Assembly: GCF_001592005.1 (NCBI RefSeq)
Contig: NZ_BCVZ01000012.1
Span: forward strand, 52,136 to 116,135
DNA from: Bacillus sonorensis NBRC 101234 = KCTC 13918
GTDB lineage: Bacteria; Bacillota; Bacilli; Bacillales; Bacillaceae
Reading direction: 5' to 3'
Length of the DNA stretch: 64,000 bases
A program made the translations under genes and the position numbers. The number at the start of each line of letters is the position of its first letter. The first letter of the stretch is position 1. Positions 48,174 to 56,679 of the stretch are shown piece by piece. The notes below the pieces were generated by a model, which saw only the letters and a program-made list of their open reading frames with translations, was not told where the DNA came from and ran no database searches.

Positions 48174-48976
48174 ATGTATTAGAGGTTAAGAATTTAAAAA
48201 TATGGGACGCCAACTCAGGTCATGTCATCGTGCATAATAGTTCATTTCAGTTAAAGCAAGGAAGTTGTCTAGCTATTATAGGAGAAAGCGGCAGCGGTAA
48301 GTCTGTTACTTGCAGGTCGTTTATGAGATTGAATAGGGCCTGTCTTCGTCAAACGGGCGATATTTTATTTAAAGGAGAAAAACTCAATCATCTTTCTGAA
48401 AAAGAGATGAGAAAAAAACGGGGAAGAAACCTCTGCATGATCCTGCAAAATGGGATGAGTGCATTCGACCCTTCATGTGTGATCGGGGTTCATCTGAAGG
48501 AAACACTAGCTGAACATTTCGGCTTAAGAAAAAACGAAATTGAGCGAAAAATGATTCAGGCGATGGAAAGCGTCAAGCTGAAAAATCCAACAGAGATGAT
48601 GAACAAATATCCGCATCAGCTATCTGGCGGGATGCTGCAGCGCATCATGATTGCACTGGCGTTCGCGTTAGAGCCTGACATCATAATTGCCGACGAGCCG
48701 ACGACGGCTTTAGATACCATTTCACAATTTGAGGTGGTGGAACAGTTTATTCAATTGCGTAATAGAATGGGCTGCTCTATTATCTTTGTTTCTCACGATT
48801 TAGGCGTTGTGAAAAAAATTGCGGATGAAGTGTTAGTGATGAAGAATGGAGAAATCGTTGAACGAGGAAGTACACAAACCATTTTCTCAGAAGCCAAGCA
48901 TGATTATACCAAGTATTTAGTATCTACCAGACTCGCGTTAAGTGATAATTTTAACAAAATAATGGGGAGATCTTAA
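48170..48976 (+). CDS. cntD: ABC transporter ATPase, CntD-like
   Basis: 268 residues. Walker A is GESGSGKSV (about 38-46), the signature LSGGMLQR is near 149-156, Walker B IIIADEPTTAL is near 169-179, and the switch His is in VSHDLG. It resembles DppD/OppD but has no long C-terminal Fe-S-type extension. GTG 48170 overlaps cntC. It works with CntF as the two ATP-binding halves of the importer. Confidence 0.9.
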   Translation: MNVLEVKNLKIWDANSGHVIVHNSSFQLKQGSCLAIIGESGSGKSVTCRSFMRLNRACLRQTGDILFKGEKLNHLSEKEMRKKRGRNLCMILQNGMSAFDPSCVIGVHLKETLAEHFGLRKNEIERKMIQAMESVKLKNPTEMMNKYPHQLSGGMLQRIMIALAFALEPDIIIADEPTTALDTISQFEVVEQFIQLRNRMGCSIIFVSHDLGVVKKIADEVLVMKNGEIVERGSTQTIFSEAKHDYTKYLVSTRLALSDNFNKIMGRS

Positions 48977-48978
48977 CA

Positions 48979-49725
48979 TTGTTAAAAGTTGATCGTTTAG
49001 AGAAATCATATAAAACGGGTGGAGTCTTTTCGAGAAAAAGACAAAAAATCTTGAAAAATATTAGCTTTGAATGTGAGCGGGGGGAGTGTCTCGGCATCAT
49101 TGGCGAAAGTGGGAGTGGAAAGTCAACACTAGGCCGCTTACTAATAGGCATTGAAAAACCTGATAAAGGAACTGTTCTACTTGAAAGACGGAATGTAGAG
49201 GAGCGACGAGTGCGGCAAGGAGACATAAGCGTTGTCTTTCAAGACTATAAGTCTGCCATTAATCCATTCTTTACGGTTGAAGAGGCCATTATGGAGCCAA
49301 TAAAAGCTCAGAATAAAGGCAAACAGCAAGATCAACATACGGTTAATAAGCTGTTAAGACAAGTAGGATTAGATCCATCTTATAAAAGCAGATATCCTCA
49401 TGAGCTATCCGGCGGGGAGGTTCAAAGAGTGTGTATCGCCAGAGCCATCTCCACAGAACCAAAATGTATTTTATTTGATGAGGCGATCAGCTCTTTAGAT
49501 GTATCCGTTCAAATCCAAGTACTTGAATTATTAAAGGAGTTAAAGACGATTTACAATATGAGTTATATCTTTATCACTCATGATATTCAAGCTGCTGCTT
49601 ACATTTGTGATAGAGTCATTATTTTTAAAGATGGTCAAATCGAAGAAATCATTAAAATAAACCAATTGAAGGATGTTCAATCAGAATATGCCAGAAAGTT
49701 ACTGCAAAAGCTCATCAGTTTTTAA
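48979..49725 (+). CDS. cntF: ABC transporter ATPase, CntF-like
   Basis: 248 residues. Walker A is GESGSGKST (about 38-46), the signature LSGGEVQR is near 140-147, Walker B ILFDEAISSLD is near 162-172. The start is TTG 48979, 2 bp after cntD, with GGGGAGATC before it. In S. aureus cntD and cntF are adjacent in this same order. It is the second ATPase subunit of the metallophore importer. Confidence 0.9.
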   Translation: MLKVDRLEKSYKTGGVFSRKRQKILKNISFECERGECLGIIGESGSGKSTLGRLLIGIEKPDKGTVLLERRNVEERRVRQGDISVVFQDYKSAINPFFTVEEAIMEPIKAQNKGKQQDQHTVNKLLRQVGLDPSYKSRYPHELSGGEVQRVCIARAISTEPKCILFDEAISSLDVSVQIQVLELLKELKTIYNMSYIFITHDIQAAAYICDRVIIFKDGQIEEIIKINQLKDVQSEYARKLLQKLISF

Positions 49726-49762
49726 TGTAAGAAATGCGCTGAATTAAGAGGAGGAAAAGGTT

Positions 49763-50941
49763 TTGAGTAGAGCTATGTCTTGGCCTTTATTACGCTTGTA
49801 TTTGTTGGTGCTTCTGTATTTTAGCGCCAATTCGATTCTTAATGTAATTATTCCTTTACAAGGGGAAGCATTCGGAGCCGCCAACACAACCGTCGGCTTG
49901 ATCATGGGGGCCTATCTGTTTACGACAATGTTCTTTCGACCATGGGCTGGTCATATGATTCAAAAGCACGGGCCGTTAAAAGTATTACGCACCATTCTGA
50001 TTGTGAATGGCGTTGCTTTAATATTATACACGTTTACTGGACTGTGGGGATATTTCATCGCCCGTATGCTGCAAGGGGTGTCGACGGCCTTTTTTTCAAT
50101 GGCATTGCAAATTGGCATTATTGATTCGCTGCCAGAGGAAGATCGCTCTCAAGGTATTTCCCTTTATTCTTTATTTTCTTACATACCAGGTATTATTGGG
50201 CCTATCTTAGCGTTAGGTATTTGGCACGGGGGCAAGGATTCTTTCACAGCAGTGATGATTGGAATTGCGGTTTTTACAGGTGTGGCTGGCTATAGTGCGA
50301 AAATAGAAAAAGGAAAAGAACAACCTGCAGAAACGAATGCGAATCAGGGTGCAAATATGTTTAAGTTCTTTGGCGAGCTAGTGAAAAATCCGTTTTTGTT
50401 TAAATGCAGTGTGTTCATGTTAGTGGCTTCAATTGTGTTTGGAGCCGTTACAACCTTTATTCCGCTTTATGCGAAGGAGCTGCAAGGCGGTAATGCCGGA
50501 GTGTTTCTTATGCTTCAAGCAGCTACCGTTGTATTTGCCCGTTTTACTTTACGAAAGAAAATTCCTTCAGACGGCAAATGGCATCCAATATTTATAATGG
50601 GAACGATGCTAATTTTGGCAATAGCTGCACAGTCTGTAAGCTTTTCGATCACAGGAGGAGCAATCTTCTTCTATTCTGGCGCGGTTTTAATGGGTATCGC
50701 GCAGGCAATTCTCTATCCAACGCTAACAACATATTTGAGCTTTGTTCTGCCAAAGGTGAATCGCAATATACTGTTGGGTTTATTCATTGCGATGGCTGAT
50801 TTAGGCGTTTCATTAGGTGGTGTCATTATGGGGCCGGTAGCTGATTTTTCCTCGTACTCATTTATGTATATGATTTGTGCTTTACTAGGTGTAACGATGA
50901 TTATTTTTGCCTATGATCGACGAAATATATTTGTTAGGTAA
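49763..50941 (+). CDS. cntE: MFS exporter of the opine metallophore, CntE-like
   Basis: A 392-residue major facilitator protein with about 12 membrane helices. In the S. aureus cnt operon the last gene, cntE, secretes staphylopine, and order, family and length agree here. The start is TTG 49763 after AGGAGGAAAAGG. Loss of the exporter is toxic or starves cells in other systems, so its intact state supports a working pathway. A weak palindrome, ATAAAAGA..TCTTTTAT, follows at 50944. Confidence 0.88.
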   Translation: MSRAMSWPLLRLYLLVLLYFSANSILNVIIPLQGEAFGAANTTVGLIMGAYLFTTMFFRPWAGHMIQKHGPLKVLRTILIVNGVALILYTFTGLWGYFIARMLQGVSTAFFSMALQIGIIDSLPEEDRSQGISLYSLFSYIPGIIGPILALGIWHGGKDSFTAVMIGIAVFTGVAGYSAKIEKGKEQPAETNANQGANMFKFFGELVKNPFLFKCSVFMLVASIVFGAVTTFIPLYAKELQGGNAGVFLMLQAATVVFARFTLRKKIPSDGKWHPIFIMGTMLILAIAAQSVSFSITGGAIFFYSGAVLMGIAQAILYPTLTTYLSFVLPKVNRNILLGLFIAMADLGVSLGGVIMGPVADFSSYSFMYMICALLGVTMIIFAYDRRNIFVR

Positions 50942-50998
50942 TATAAAAGAGTCTTTTATCATTCGATCGAGGCCAATTTTGGACTGCCTAAAGACCTG

Positions 50999-51359
50999 TC
51001 AGAAAAGAAAAACGGCAGATTGAACGGGAAATCATCGAGGAGTTTATCACCAGCGGAATGGCTCCTAACTTTGAACAGTTTCCAAACGACTTTGCTAATT
51101 TCGTGAAGCGCAGAATTGAAGGTGAATCCTTCAGTAAATTGGCTTAACTTGAGATTTCTTCAGGGATAATTGTTGAGCTAATAGATTAATATCTCGCGAA
51201 GTTGGCGCCGCATGCGGATACATGGTGGGACTGGAAGCAAGATCAAGAAGCAGAAACGGAGCCGCTGATCAAGCAGGAAAACGAGGCGGCTAAAGAAGAA
51301 TCCCCTATCGAAATAACAGTCAGGATGACCAGGAAGATGAGGAACATGGCGCAGCCTGA
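50999..51359 (+). pseudogene. Phage-like gene fragment, copy A
   Basis: Closely similar to the second half of the copy at 55468-56194: KRQIEREIIEEFITSGMAP..., then WWDWKQDQEAE..., ending at TGA 51359 in EEHGAA-like residues. It has lost its 5' half and shows at least one frame break near 51145. I do not recognise the family; the acidic tail and mobile context suggest a phage or integrative-element gene. Confidence 0.6.
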
Positions 51360-51382
51360 TCAAACGTTGTTTCACATAGAGG

Positions 51383-51706
51383 ATGGATAAGCTGTCCACC
51401 CTATGCACCTTTGAAATTAGCCAACAAAAAAACCGAAGCGATTGCTCCGGCTATGGTACACATAATGGGCACTTCTATCATAGCACAGGGAGCGATACAG
51501 GTGACAGTGCAAGACAATTAGACGCGTCAACCAAGATTTATCGATTACACATAAAATTTAACGGGAAAGTAACTGTCATCATTTTAGATGGCGTTAACGG
51601 TGAGGCTTACGAAACAGACGCACCTGAACATGGAAAGTCGATTATTGAAACGGCAAAAGGTGATTTTTTCAGGATTCATCTTGAATCATCATACAAATTT
51701 AAATAA
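51383..51706 (+). CDS. Unrecognised small protein, copy A of a pair
   Basis: 107 codons from ATG 51383; no clear ribosome-binding site. The core, SGYGTHNGHFYHSTGSD, and the end (LDGVNGEAYETDAPEHGK) are matched by the decayed copy at 56221-56523, so this is a real, duplicated gene type. The N-terminal dozen residues differ from copy B and may be an artefact of shifted frame. No domain recognised. May be non-functional. Confidence 0.45.
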   Translation: MDKLSTLCTFEISQQKNRSDCSGYGTHNGHFYHSTGSDTGDSARQLDASTKIYRLHIKFNGKVTVIILDGVNGEAYETDAPEHGKSIIETAKGDFFRIHLESSYKFK

Positions 51707-51960
51707 TAGCAGGGGCGGCGGAGCTGTCCCTGTCAAGGAGTGTGAATCTTGGCGTTGAAAGGGACCCTGCCTAACCTCTAAATTTTCAACGCTTGTGGAG
51801 GTGGAAAATTACTTCCTGTTTCCTTTAGGTGAGACTCATTGCTATGTATCAATTTTTGATTCAATCAATTCAAGTAGAGGAGCTTATCAATAAGAACATT
51901 TCAGGTTCTTATAGAAGAGTATCCGCCCGAACCATCAAATTGAGTATTTTCCATGTCCAT

Positions 51961-52239
51961 TTATGTTTTTTTGTTTCTATATGATGAGATTGTTGTTTTC
52001 AATGATGCATATGATCCAATAGCTGCATAACCATAGAATCCGCCCATAAATATTCCAGCTACGAGGCTATGTCGATGACTTATGCAAACAGATATAATTA
52101 AGCCAAGTGCGAGTGCAATAGATGGAACATATTTTTTGGGAACCTTGAGAAAGATTTTAATTATCTGTGTAATGACCAAGATAATTGGTACTGCTGTAAC
52201 AGCATCCCAAAAATTTGTATGAATTATTGGGAAATCCAT
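51961..52239 (-). CDS. Small holin-like membrane protein
   Basis: 92 residues from ATG 52239 after AAAGGTGGTGC. Three hydrophobic segments (about 12-30, 36-55, 60-78) and a short basic tail, SSYRNKKT. Size and layout are those of phage holins or holin-like toxins, but no family motif is certain. It stands alone on the minus strand. The 250 bp before it (51,707-51,960) hold no gene I can support. Confidence 0.6.
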   Translation of the reverse strand: MDFPIIHTNFWDAVTAVPIILVITQIIKIFLKVPKKYVPSIALALGLIISVCISHRHSLVAGIFMGGFYGYAAIGSYASLKTTISSYRNKKT

Positions 52240-52422
52240 AAATAGCACCACCTTTTTAAATAAGTATTTCCTAATTTGATGAAAAATATTTAAAACGAGC
52301 AGTAGAAAAGCCTAAGCTATAAAGGTGTGCCCGAATTCCTGCTGCCCTATCTGCGGACAGCGCATGGGGGCTGATGAGGAAATTTGTGAAGGTTAAAGAG
52401 ACGGCCACGGGCCGAAAGGAAA

Positions 52423-52542
52423 ATGAAAAAGTTTATTGCACCAATCGCAGTTTTGCTGCTTGTCGCATTGGCGGCAGGTTGTGAGTCATGGGACAGAATG
52501 GTAAAGGATACTGGAAAACAGAGTGAAGAAAAGCGACATTGA
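52423..52542 (+). pseudogene. Truncated lipoprotein
   Basis: 39 codons behind GAAAGGAAA: a lipoprotein signal with lipobox LAAGCES (Cys 20), then 19 polar residues to a stop. It is too short to be a complete family member that I know. A Cys-pair fragment (CCPICGQRMGADEE) lies just upstream without a start. Probably a remnant from an LXG or conjugative cluster, though a tiny lipoprotein cannot be excluded. Confidence 0.45.
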
Positions 52543-52554
52543 AAAAGCTTTTGA

Positions 52555-53155
52555 TCCGGTGTTTATGATGGATATAGAGCGATAACAGGTGTCGACCCTG
52601 GAACAGGTGAGTAGTTATCCATCACTGACCGTATCCTGTCCGGCGTTTCTGTCATACCTGCGACTAAAGCAGTCAAGGTAGGAAAATACGTTTTTAAGCA
52701 AATAAAGGTGCAAAAACAGCTAAAAGGGTTTCGACTAATACTGCTAAAGGCCAGGGGGATATCTAAAGGAAGATGTTGATGAACATGGCTATTTAAGTTC
52801 AGGGGTAAATCGTGCACCAGGGAACAAAAATATTGCTTCTGATAATCGAATACAGTCTCACCACCCAATACAAAATGAAAGGGCGAAAAGATGGGCTAAA
52901 GAGGGTGGATTTGATTATAACGAAAAGAAAGCTTCTGCAATACTTCTCCCATCAAGCTCTGGCCAATCACACGCAAAAATTTCTTCTATGCAAAGAAAGC
53001 GGAGAAAAATCGAGAGATTTAATACTGACATACGTTATGAATGTAATGTGAGTTATAGGGAAATGATTGAAGCAGGTGTTGATCAAAAAGCTGCTCGAAA
53101 AGCAATGAAGGATGCATATAAATATTTCGAGGGTTTGGGAGGTTTTGTAAAGTGA
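52555..53155 (+). pseudogene. LXG/polymorphic toxin remnant: pre-toxin linker plus HNH-like (AHH-type) nuclease domain
   Basis: The 5' part reads GYRAITGVDPGTGE then a stop in place of a Gln, then LSITDRILSGVSVIPATKAV: the PT-TG linker typical of LXG and related toxins. After a frameshift near 52715 and a second break near 52770, the toxin domain continues as LSSGVNRAPGNKNIASDNRI, SHHPIQNERAKRWA and so on, ending GGFVK. The SHHPIQN with surrounding residues suggests an AHH/HNH nuclease. The N-terminal LXG part is missing. The stop overlaps the immunity gene by 4 bp. Confidence 0.7.
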
Positions 53156-53649
53156 TTGATTTATCAATGGTTTCAGATTTGATAAAAAATAAGCCAGCAA
53201 GTGAAACTGAAATTCAAGAGTCAGAAGATATTCTACAAGCTAAATTACCAAATGTGTATAAGGATTTATTAAGAAATACAAATGGTTTTTCAATTGGTGG
53301 CGGGGTGGCTATTTATGGTACAGAAGATATTGTGGAAAGAAACGAGACATGGGAAGTAGATGAATATGCAAGAGGATATGTCTCTATTGGCGATGATGGA
53401 GGAGGAAATGTTTTCCTAATGCTTCAAAATGAAAAGGAAACAGAAGTATTAATTGTTGATTCTGGGGATATGGATCCAAGCCATGCTACTGTAATTACTT
53501 CAGATTTTATTGAATGGGTGAATAGTGGTTGCATTATAAGTGAATCAGAACAAAAAACAATAAGTGAGCCACCTGATACCTGCAATATAGTGTTAGCAAA
53601 GACCCCTAATGGAGGATTGAAAGATTTAATAAGAATAAAGAATGTATAG
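53152..53649 (+). CDS. SUKH (SMI1/KNR4) immunity protein, C-terminally truncated by frameshift
   Basis: 165 residues; GTG 53152 overlaps the toxin stop. The SMI1/KNR4 fold is seen in ETEIQESEDILQAKLPNVYKDLL (about 18-40) and GDDGGGNVFLML (about 79-90). The frame ends at TAG 53649, but another frame carries on directly as IEISTANLLKASKNPPYLLM and further to TAA 53804, resembling a ribosomal L7/L12 C-terminal-like domain. The full gene probably ran 53152-53804 with that domain attached. The SUKH part alone may still protect. Confidence 0.75.
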   Translation: MIDLSMVSDLIKNKPASETEIQESEDILQAKLPNVYKDLLRNTNGFSIGGGVAIYGTEDIVERNETWEVDEYARGYVSIGDDGGGNVFLMLQNEKETEVLIVDSGDMDPSHATVITSDFIEWVNSGCIISESEQKTISEPPDTCNIVLAKTPNGGLKDLIRIKNV

Positions 53650-53804
53650 GGATTGAGATTTCAACAGCAAATCTACTAAAGGCTTCAAAAAATCCCCCTT
53701 ATTTATTAATGGAGAGATTCCCATATGGAAAGGCAAAGAAACTAATTGAAAAATTAGGACCCATTGGTACGGTGCTTAGTATAGAGCCGATTGACCAAAA
53801 ATAA
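53650..53804 (+). pseudogene. Detached L7/L12-like C-terminal domain of the immunity gene
   Basis: In the +1 frame relative to the SUKH gene, the sequence runs GIEISTANLLKAS, then ERFPYGKAKKLIEKLGPIG to a stop at 53804. The pattern of small and basic residues recalls the L7/L12 C-terminal domain. One base change near 53640 would fuse it to the preceding gene. Confidence 0.5.
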
Positions 53805-53848
53805 TTATATTAGCAAATTAAATAGAAATATTGTTAAAAGTATCAACT

Positions 53849-53880
53849 CCTTGATTGGCAACTGCCTTTCAAGGTTTTTT
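53849..53880 (+). terminator. Terminator after the SUKH gene
   Basis: CCTTGA and TCAAGG enclose a 14-nt loop, then TTTTTT. Confidence 0.65.
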
Positions 53881-54044
53881 ATGTTCAAATCCGAGAAAAA
53901 TTCGACAAAAAATGGGATAAAACGGGTACTTTTTCTATTCCACTTTGTCATACGATAGAGACAAGAAAGACGAACGTGAATATCGAGTTCAAGACAGAGA
54001 GCCTGTGGACACTGATCTTTTTCACACGTATGTTGTGCAATTGA

Positions 54045-54320
54045 TTGATGGCCGCTGGAGACATACCTTACCAAGCGTGCACCCGGATGTATCGAATAAT
54101 GATGAAGGTCGTCAGCTTCACAGGAGGAGTGACTGGAGTCTATGCAGGATTGCGCGCGATAGCCACGGGGAACGCAAGCGGTGAAATCCCGCTTGCAAAA
54201 GAAGTCATTTTCACATCGTTCCAAATAATCTTTGCTCCTCATGGAGATTTGTGGGAGCCATTTCAAATAAAAAAACGAATAGGCATGAATAATCTTGAAG
54301 TTACAGAAAAACGCTCATAA
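54045..54320 (+). pseudogene. Unrecognised fragment, possibly membrane-associated
   Basis: 91 codons without a ribosome-binding site. A Gly/Ala-rich segment, FTGGVTGVYAGLRAIATGN, is followed by ASGEIPLAKEVIFTSFQIIF. Sequence upstream in other frames (YDRDKKDEREYRVQDREP) may belong to the same former gene. I cannot assign it. The strings resemble mobile-element structural genes only in a general way. Confidence 0.3.
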
Positions 54321-54392
54321 ATTTCTCCTGCTTGAAAAGGCAGTTTTTTTATATTTGACCAATACTTATAAAGTGGTAGTTTAGGATTAATA

Positions 54393-54700
54393 TTGCATGA
54401 AAAGGGAAGTGTAAAATCCAAAAGGAATTTTGAGGTTATCATTGTCGGAGCGGGTTCAATGGGAATGGCTACGGGGTATTTTCTCGCCAAAAAAGGTGTC
54501 GATGTCCTTTTGGTTGATTCGTTTGATCCCCCGCACGTGGACACGGCTTCAAGTTCAGCAGCGTGGTGGGGGAGATTTTAAGCGAGATGAGCATGGCCGG
54601 TAAAAAGAAGCATGATATTTCGATTTTCTCTTTATCAAGGCCGGGTTTAAGAAAAGGATTATTTCTAATCAATAATCGTTTGGCCAAATTAATAATCTAG
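54393..54700 (+). pseudogene. Internally deleted sarcosine / N-methyl-amino-acid oxidase-like gene
   Basis: The 5' end encodes the FAD-binding start of a SolA/SoxA-type oxidase (VIIVGAGSMGMATGYFLAKKG, then LLVDSFDPPHVDTAS). At about 54,563 the frame jumps to the C-terminal end of the same family, VGEILSEMSMAGKKKHDISIFSLSRP, stopping at 54700. About 280 residues between have been lost. The remaining gene cannot work. It is a clear fossil of a deletion. Confidence 0.78.
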
Positions 54701-54882
54701 AAAGCTTTGCCTTCCGACGGGGTTTTAATATTAAAAAAGGATTTACATGAGATCGCCTATCTTATAAAAAACTCTACTAAACATGCACATTGGCTGCCAG
54801 CTTCCAAGAGAATACAGGGGAGGAAATTTGACTCCTTAATCCTGGTGAGCAGCATATAAAAGGATTCTTAATGGAGTCTTTT

Positions 54883-55416
54883 TTATATGTTATCATAATA
54901 CTTTTTAATGTCTCGGTTTAATTCCCAAAACTTATTCCCATTTGAACTAAGTAAGCGGTCGAACCATATTTCAAAATTCGAACCTAAATCTTCAGCCTCC
55001 TCAAATGGATCTATTGGATCTAAATAGAACATGTAATCCAATCCGATATGATATCTTTTTGTATCAATCACATAACGTCCATCAAAATGATATCCAATTA
55101 ATACGCACCCTTCAGGAAGATCTTGAACCTCATTATATTGGATTACATCGTTTATACTGAGGACTTCAATGCCGTCAATAATATCCATTCCATTATGCAA
55201 TCTAAGAAATTCTTTATAATCATTGGGGAATTTAACCTTAAAGACGCTTTCTAAGTGTTCGATTTCTTCCTCGGTTGCTGGATCATTAAAATTGAAATAA
55301 GGATCTTCTAAAACAAAACCACCAGGCTGTAGCAGCGGATATGTTCCATGAGTGTCGATTATACTTTTTAAGCCTTTAAGTGTCACTTTAATTAATTCGC
55401 CTTCGTTAATATTCAT
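54883..55416 (-). CDS. SUKH (SMI1/KNR4) immunity protein
   Basis: 177 residues with the family core EEEIEHLESVFKVKFPNDYKEFLRLHNG (about 50-77) and DPIDPFEEAEDLGSNFEIWFDRLL near 134-157. ATG 55416 follows GAAGGGAGAG. It has no toxin partner beside it; orphan immunity genes of this type often remain after toxin loss and can protect against neighbours' toxins. AT-rich and intact. It faces opposite to the surrounding remnants. Confidence 0.85.
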   Translation of the reverse strand: MNINEGELIKVTLKGLKSIIDTHGTYPLLQPGGFVLEDPYFNFNDPATEEEIEHLESVFKVKFPNDYKEFLRLHNGMDIIDGIEVLSINDVIQYNEVQDLPEGCVLIGYHFDGRYVIDTKRYHIGLDYMFYLDPIDPFEEAEDLGSNFEIWFDRLLSSNGNKFWELNRDIKKYYDNI

Positions 55417-55467
55417 TCTCTCCCTTCATAATATTTGTTCACTCTATTATAGCGTTTTCTATAAGAA

Positions 55468-56194
55468 ATGGATATTTGTTTTATATTCGGATGTTCAGTA
55501 ACCTTTGGAACAATTATATCTTCTTTCATTGACTTCAAAGCAATCGTAAAAAAGGTGAATCTGAAACCGAAGAACTTAACGGAAATTACCTTGGAGGTCA
55601 ATAGCGCGGATTTAGACGGGAAAATCCAGCATCTCTCCGAAATGATTGATCAAAAAGTCGAATCCCAACTGGAATCAACACTTGTCAATTATAACGTTGA
55701 AATCAATCCCATGCTGATCAACCTTATAACTTGTGGTAGGTTGATCAGCATGGGATTGTAACCGAAGTTGAACCGCAGCCAGAACAACTTGAGGCCGAGC
55801 TCAGTCTACCTAAAGAAGACGTGCCAACCAAAAAAGAAAAACGGCAGATTGAACGGGCGATTATCGAGGAATTTATCACAAGCGGAATGGCCCCTAATTT
55901 TGAAAAGTTTTCGAATGACTTCCCCAATTTCGTCAAACGCAGAATTGAAGGTGAACCCTTTAGTAAATTGGCTTTTGAACTTGAGGTGTCTCCTCAGGCA
56001 AAATTGTTGAACTGATGGATCAATATCTTGCGGAGGTTGCGCCGCTTGCGAATGCATGGTGGGACTGGAAGCAAGATCAAGATGCAGAAGCGGAGCCGCT
56101 GAATAGGCAAGAAACCGAGGCGGCTGAAGATGATTCTCCAGCTGAAAATGACGGTCAGGATGACCAGGAAGATGAGGAACACGGTGCTGCCTGA
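55468..56194 (+). pseudogene. Phage-like gene remnant, copy B
   Basis: Three frame segments together give NLKPKNLTEITLEVNSADLD..., then TEVEPQPEQLEAELSLPKED with KKEKRQIERAIIEEFITSG..., then KIVELMDQYLAEVAPLANAW with a Glu/Asp-rich tail to TGA 56194. Breaks lie at the perfect inverted repeat (55704-55758) and near 56000. Copy A at 50999 is the same gene without the 5' half. The family is unknown to me; it has the look of a phage or integrative-element accessory protein. Confidence 0.6.
55704..55758. repeat. Perfect 21-bp inverted repeat inside copy B
   Basis: The arm 55704-55724 is the exact reverse complement of 55738-55758, with a 13-nt loop. It falls exactly where the copy-B frame breaks, so one arm looks like a templated insertion rather than native sequence. 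It is not followed by a T-run. Confidence 0.85.
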
Positions 56195-56220
56195 TCAAAC
56201 GGTTTCGCATAGAGGATGGA

Positions 56221-56523
56221 CAAGCTTGAAATTAGCCAATAAAAAAACCGAAGCAGATCGCTCCGGCTATGTTACACATAATGGGCATTTCTATCATAGC
56301 ACAGGGAGTGATGCAGGTGAACAGTCCAAGACAATTAGACGGTCAATCAAGATTTATCGATTACACATAAAATTCAACGCGGGAAAGTAACTATTTCGTT
56401 TTAGACGGTGTCAACGGAACGGCTTACGAAGCCGAGGCACCCGAACATGGAAAAATGATCATTGAAACGGCGAAGGGTGATTTTGCTCGTGTTGATTACA
56501 AAATTGGATACAAAATTAAATAG
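56221..56523 (+). pseudogene. Unrecognised small gene, copy B, frameshifted
   Basis: LANKKTEADRSGYVTHNGHF and onward matches the protein at 51383-51706. The frame breaks after IKFNAGK near 56388, and the end (VNGTAYEAEAPEHGKMI to the TAG at 56521) continues in another frame. Together with 55468-56194 it forms the second copy of a two-gene unit. Confidence 0.6.
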
Positions 56524-56679
56524 CGGAGGATTTTTATAAAAAAGGGTGGTGTAAAGAATTTCTTTGGATCTCCAAGTGAATTTAAAAAACTTATTAGAAT
56601 ATCCGATACTTATTAGGGAGCTTTGAAATATGTTAAAATAATATAGCAAAGGATAAATCATACTCTTAGGGGGATATAA

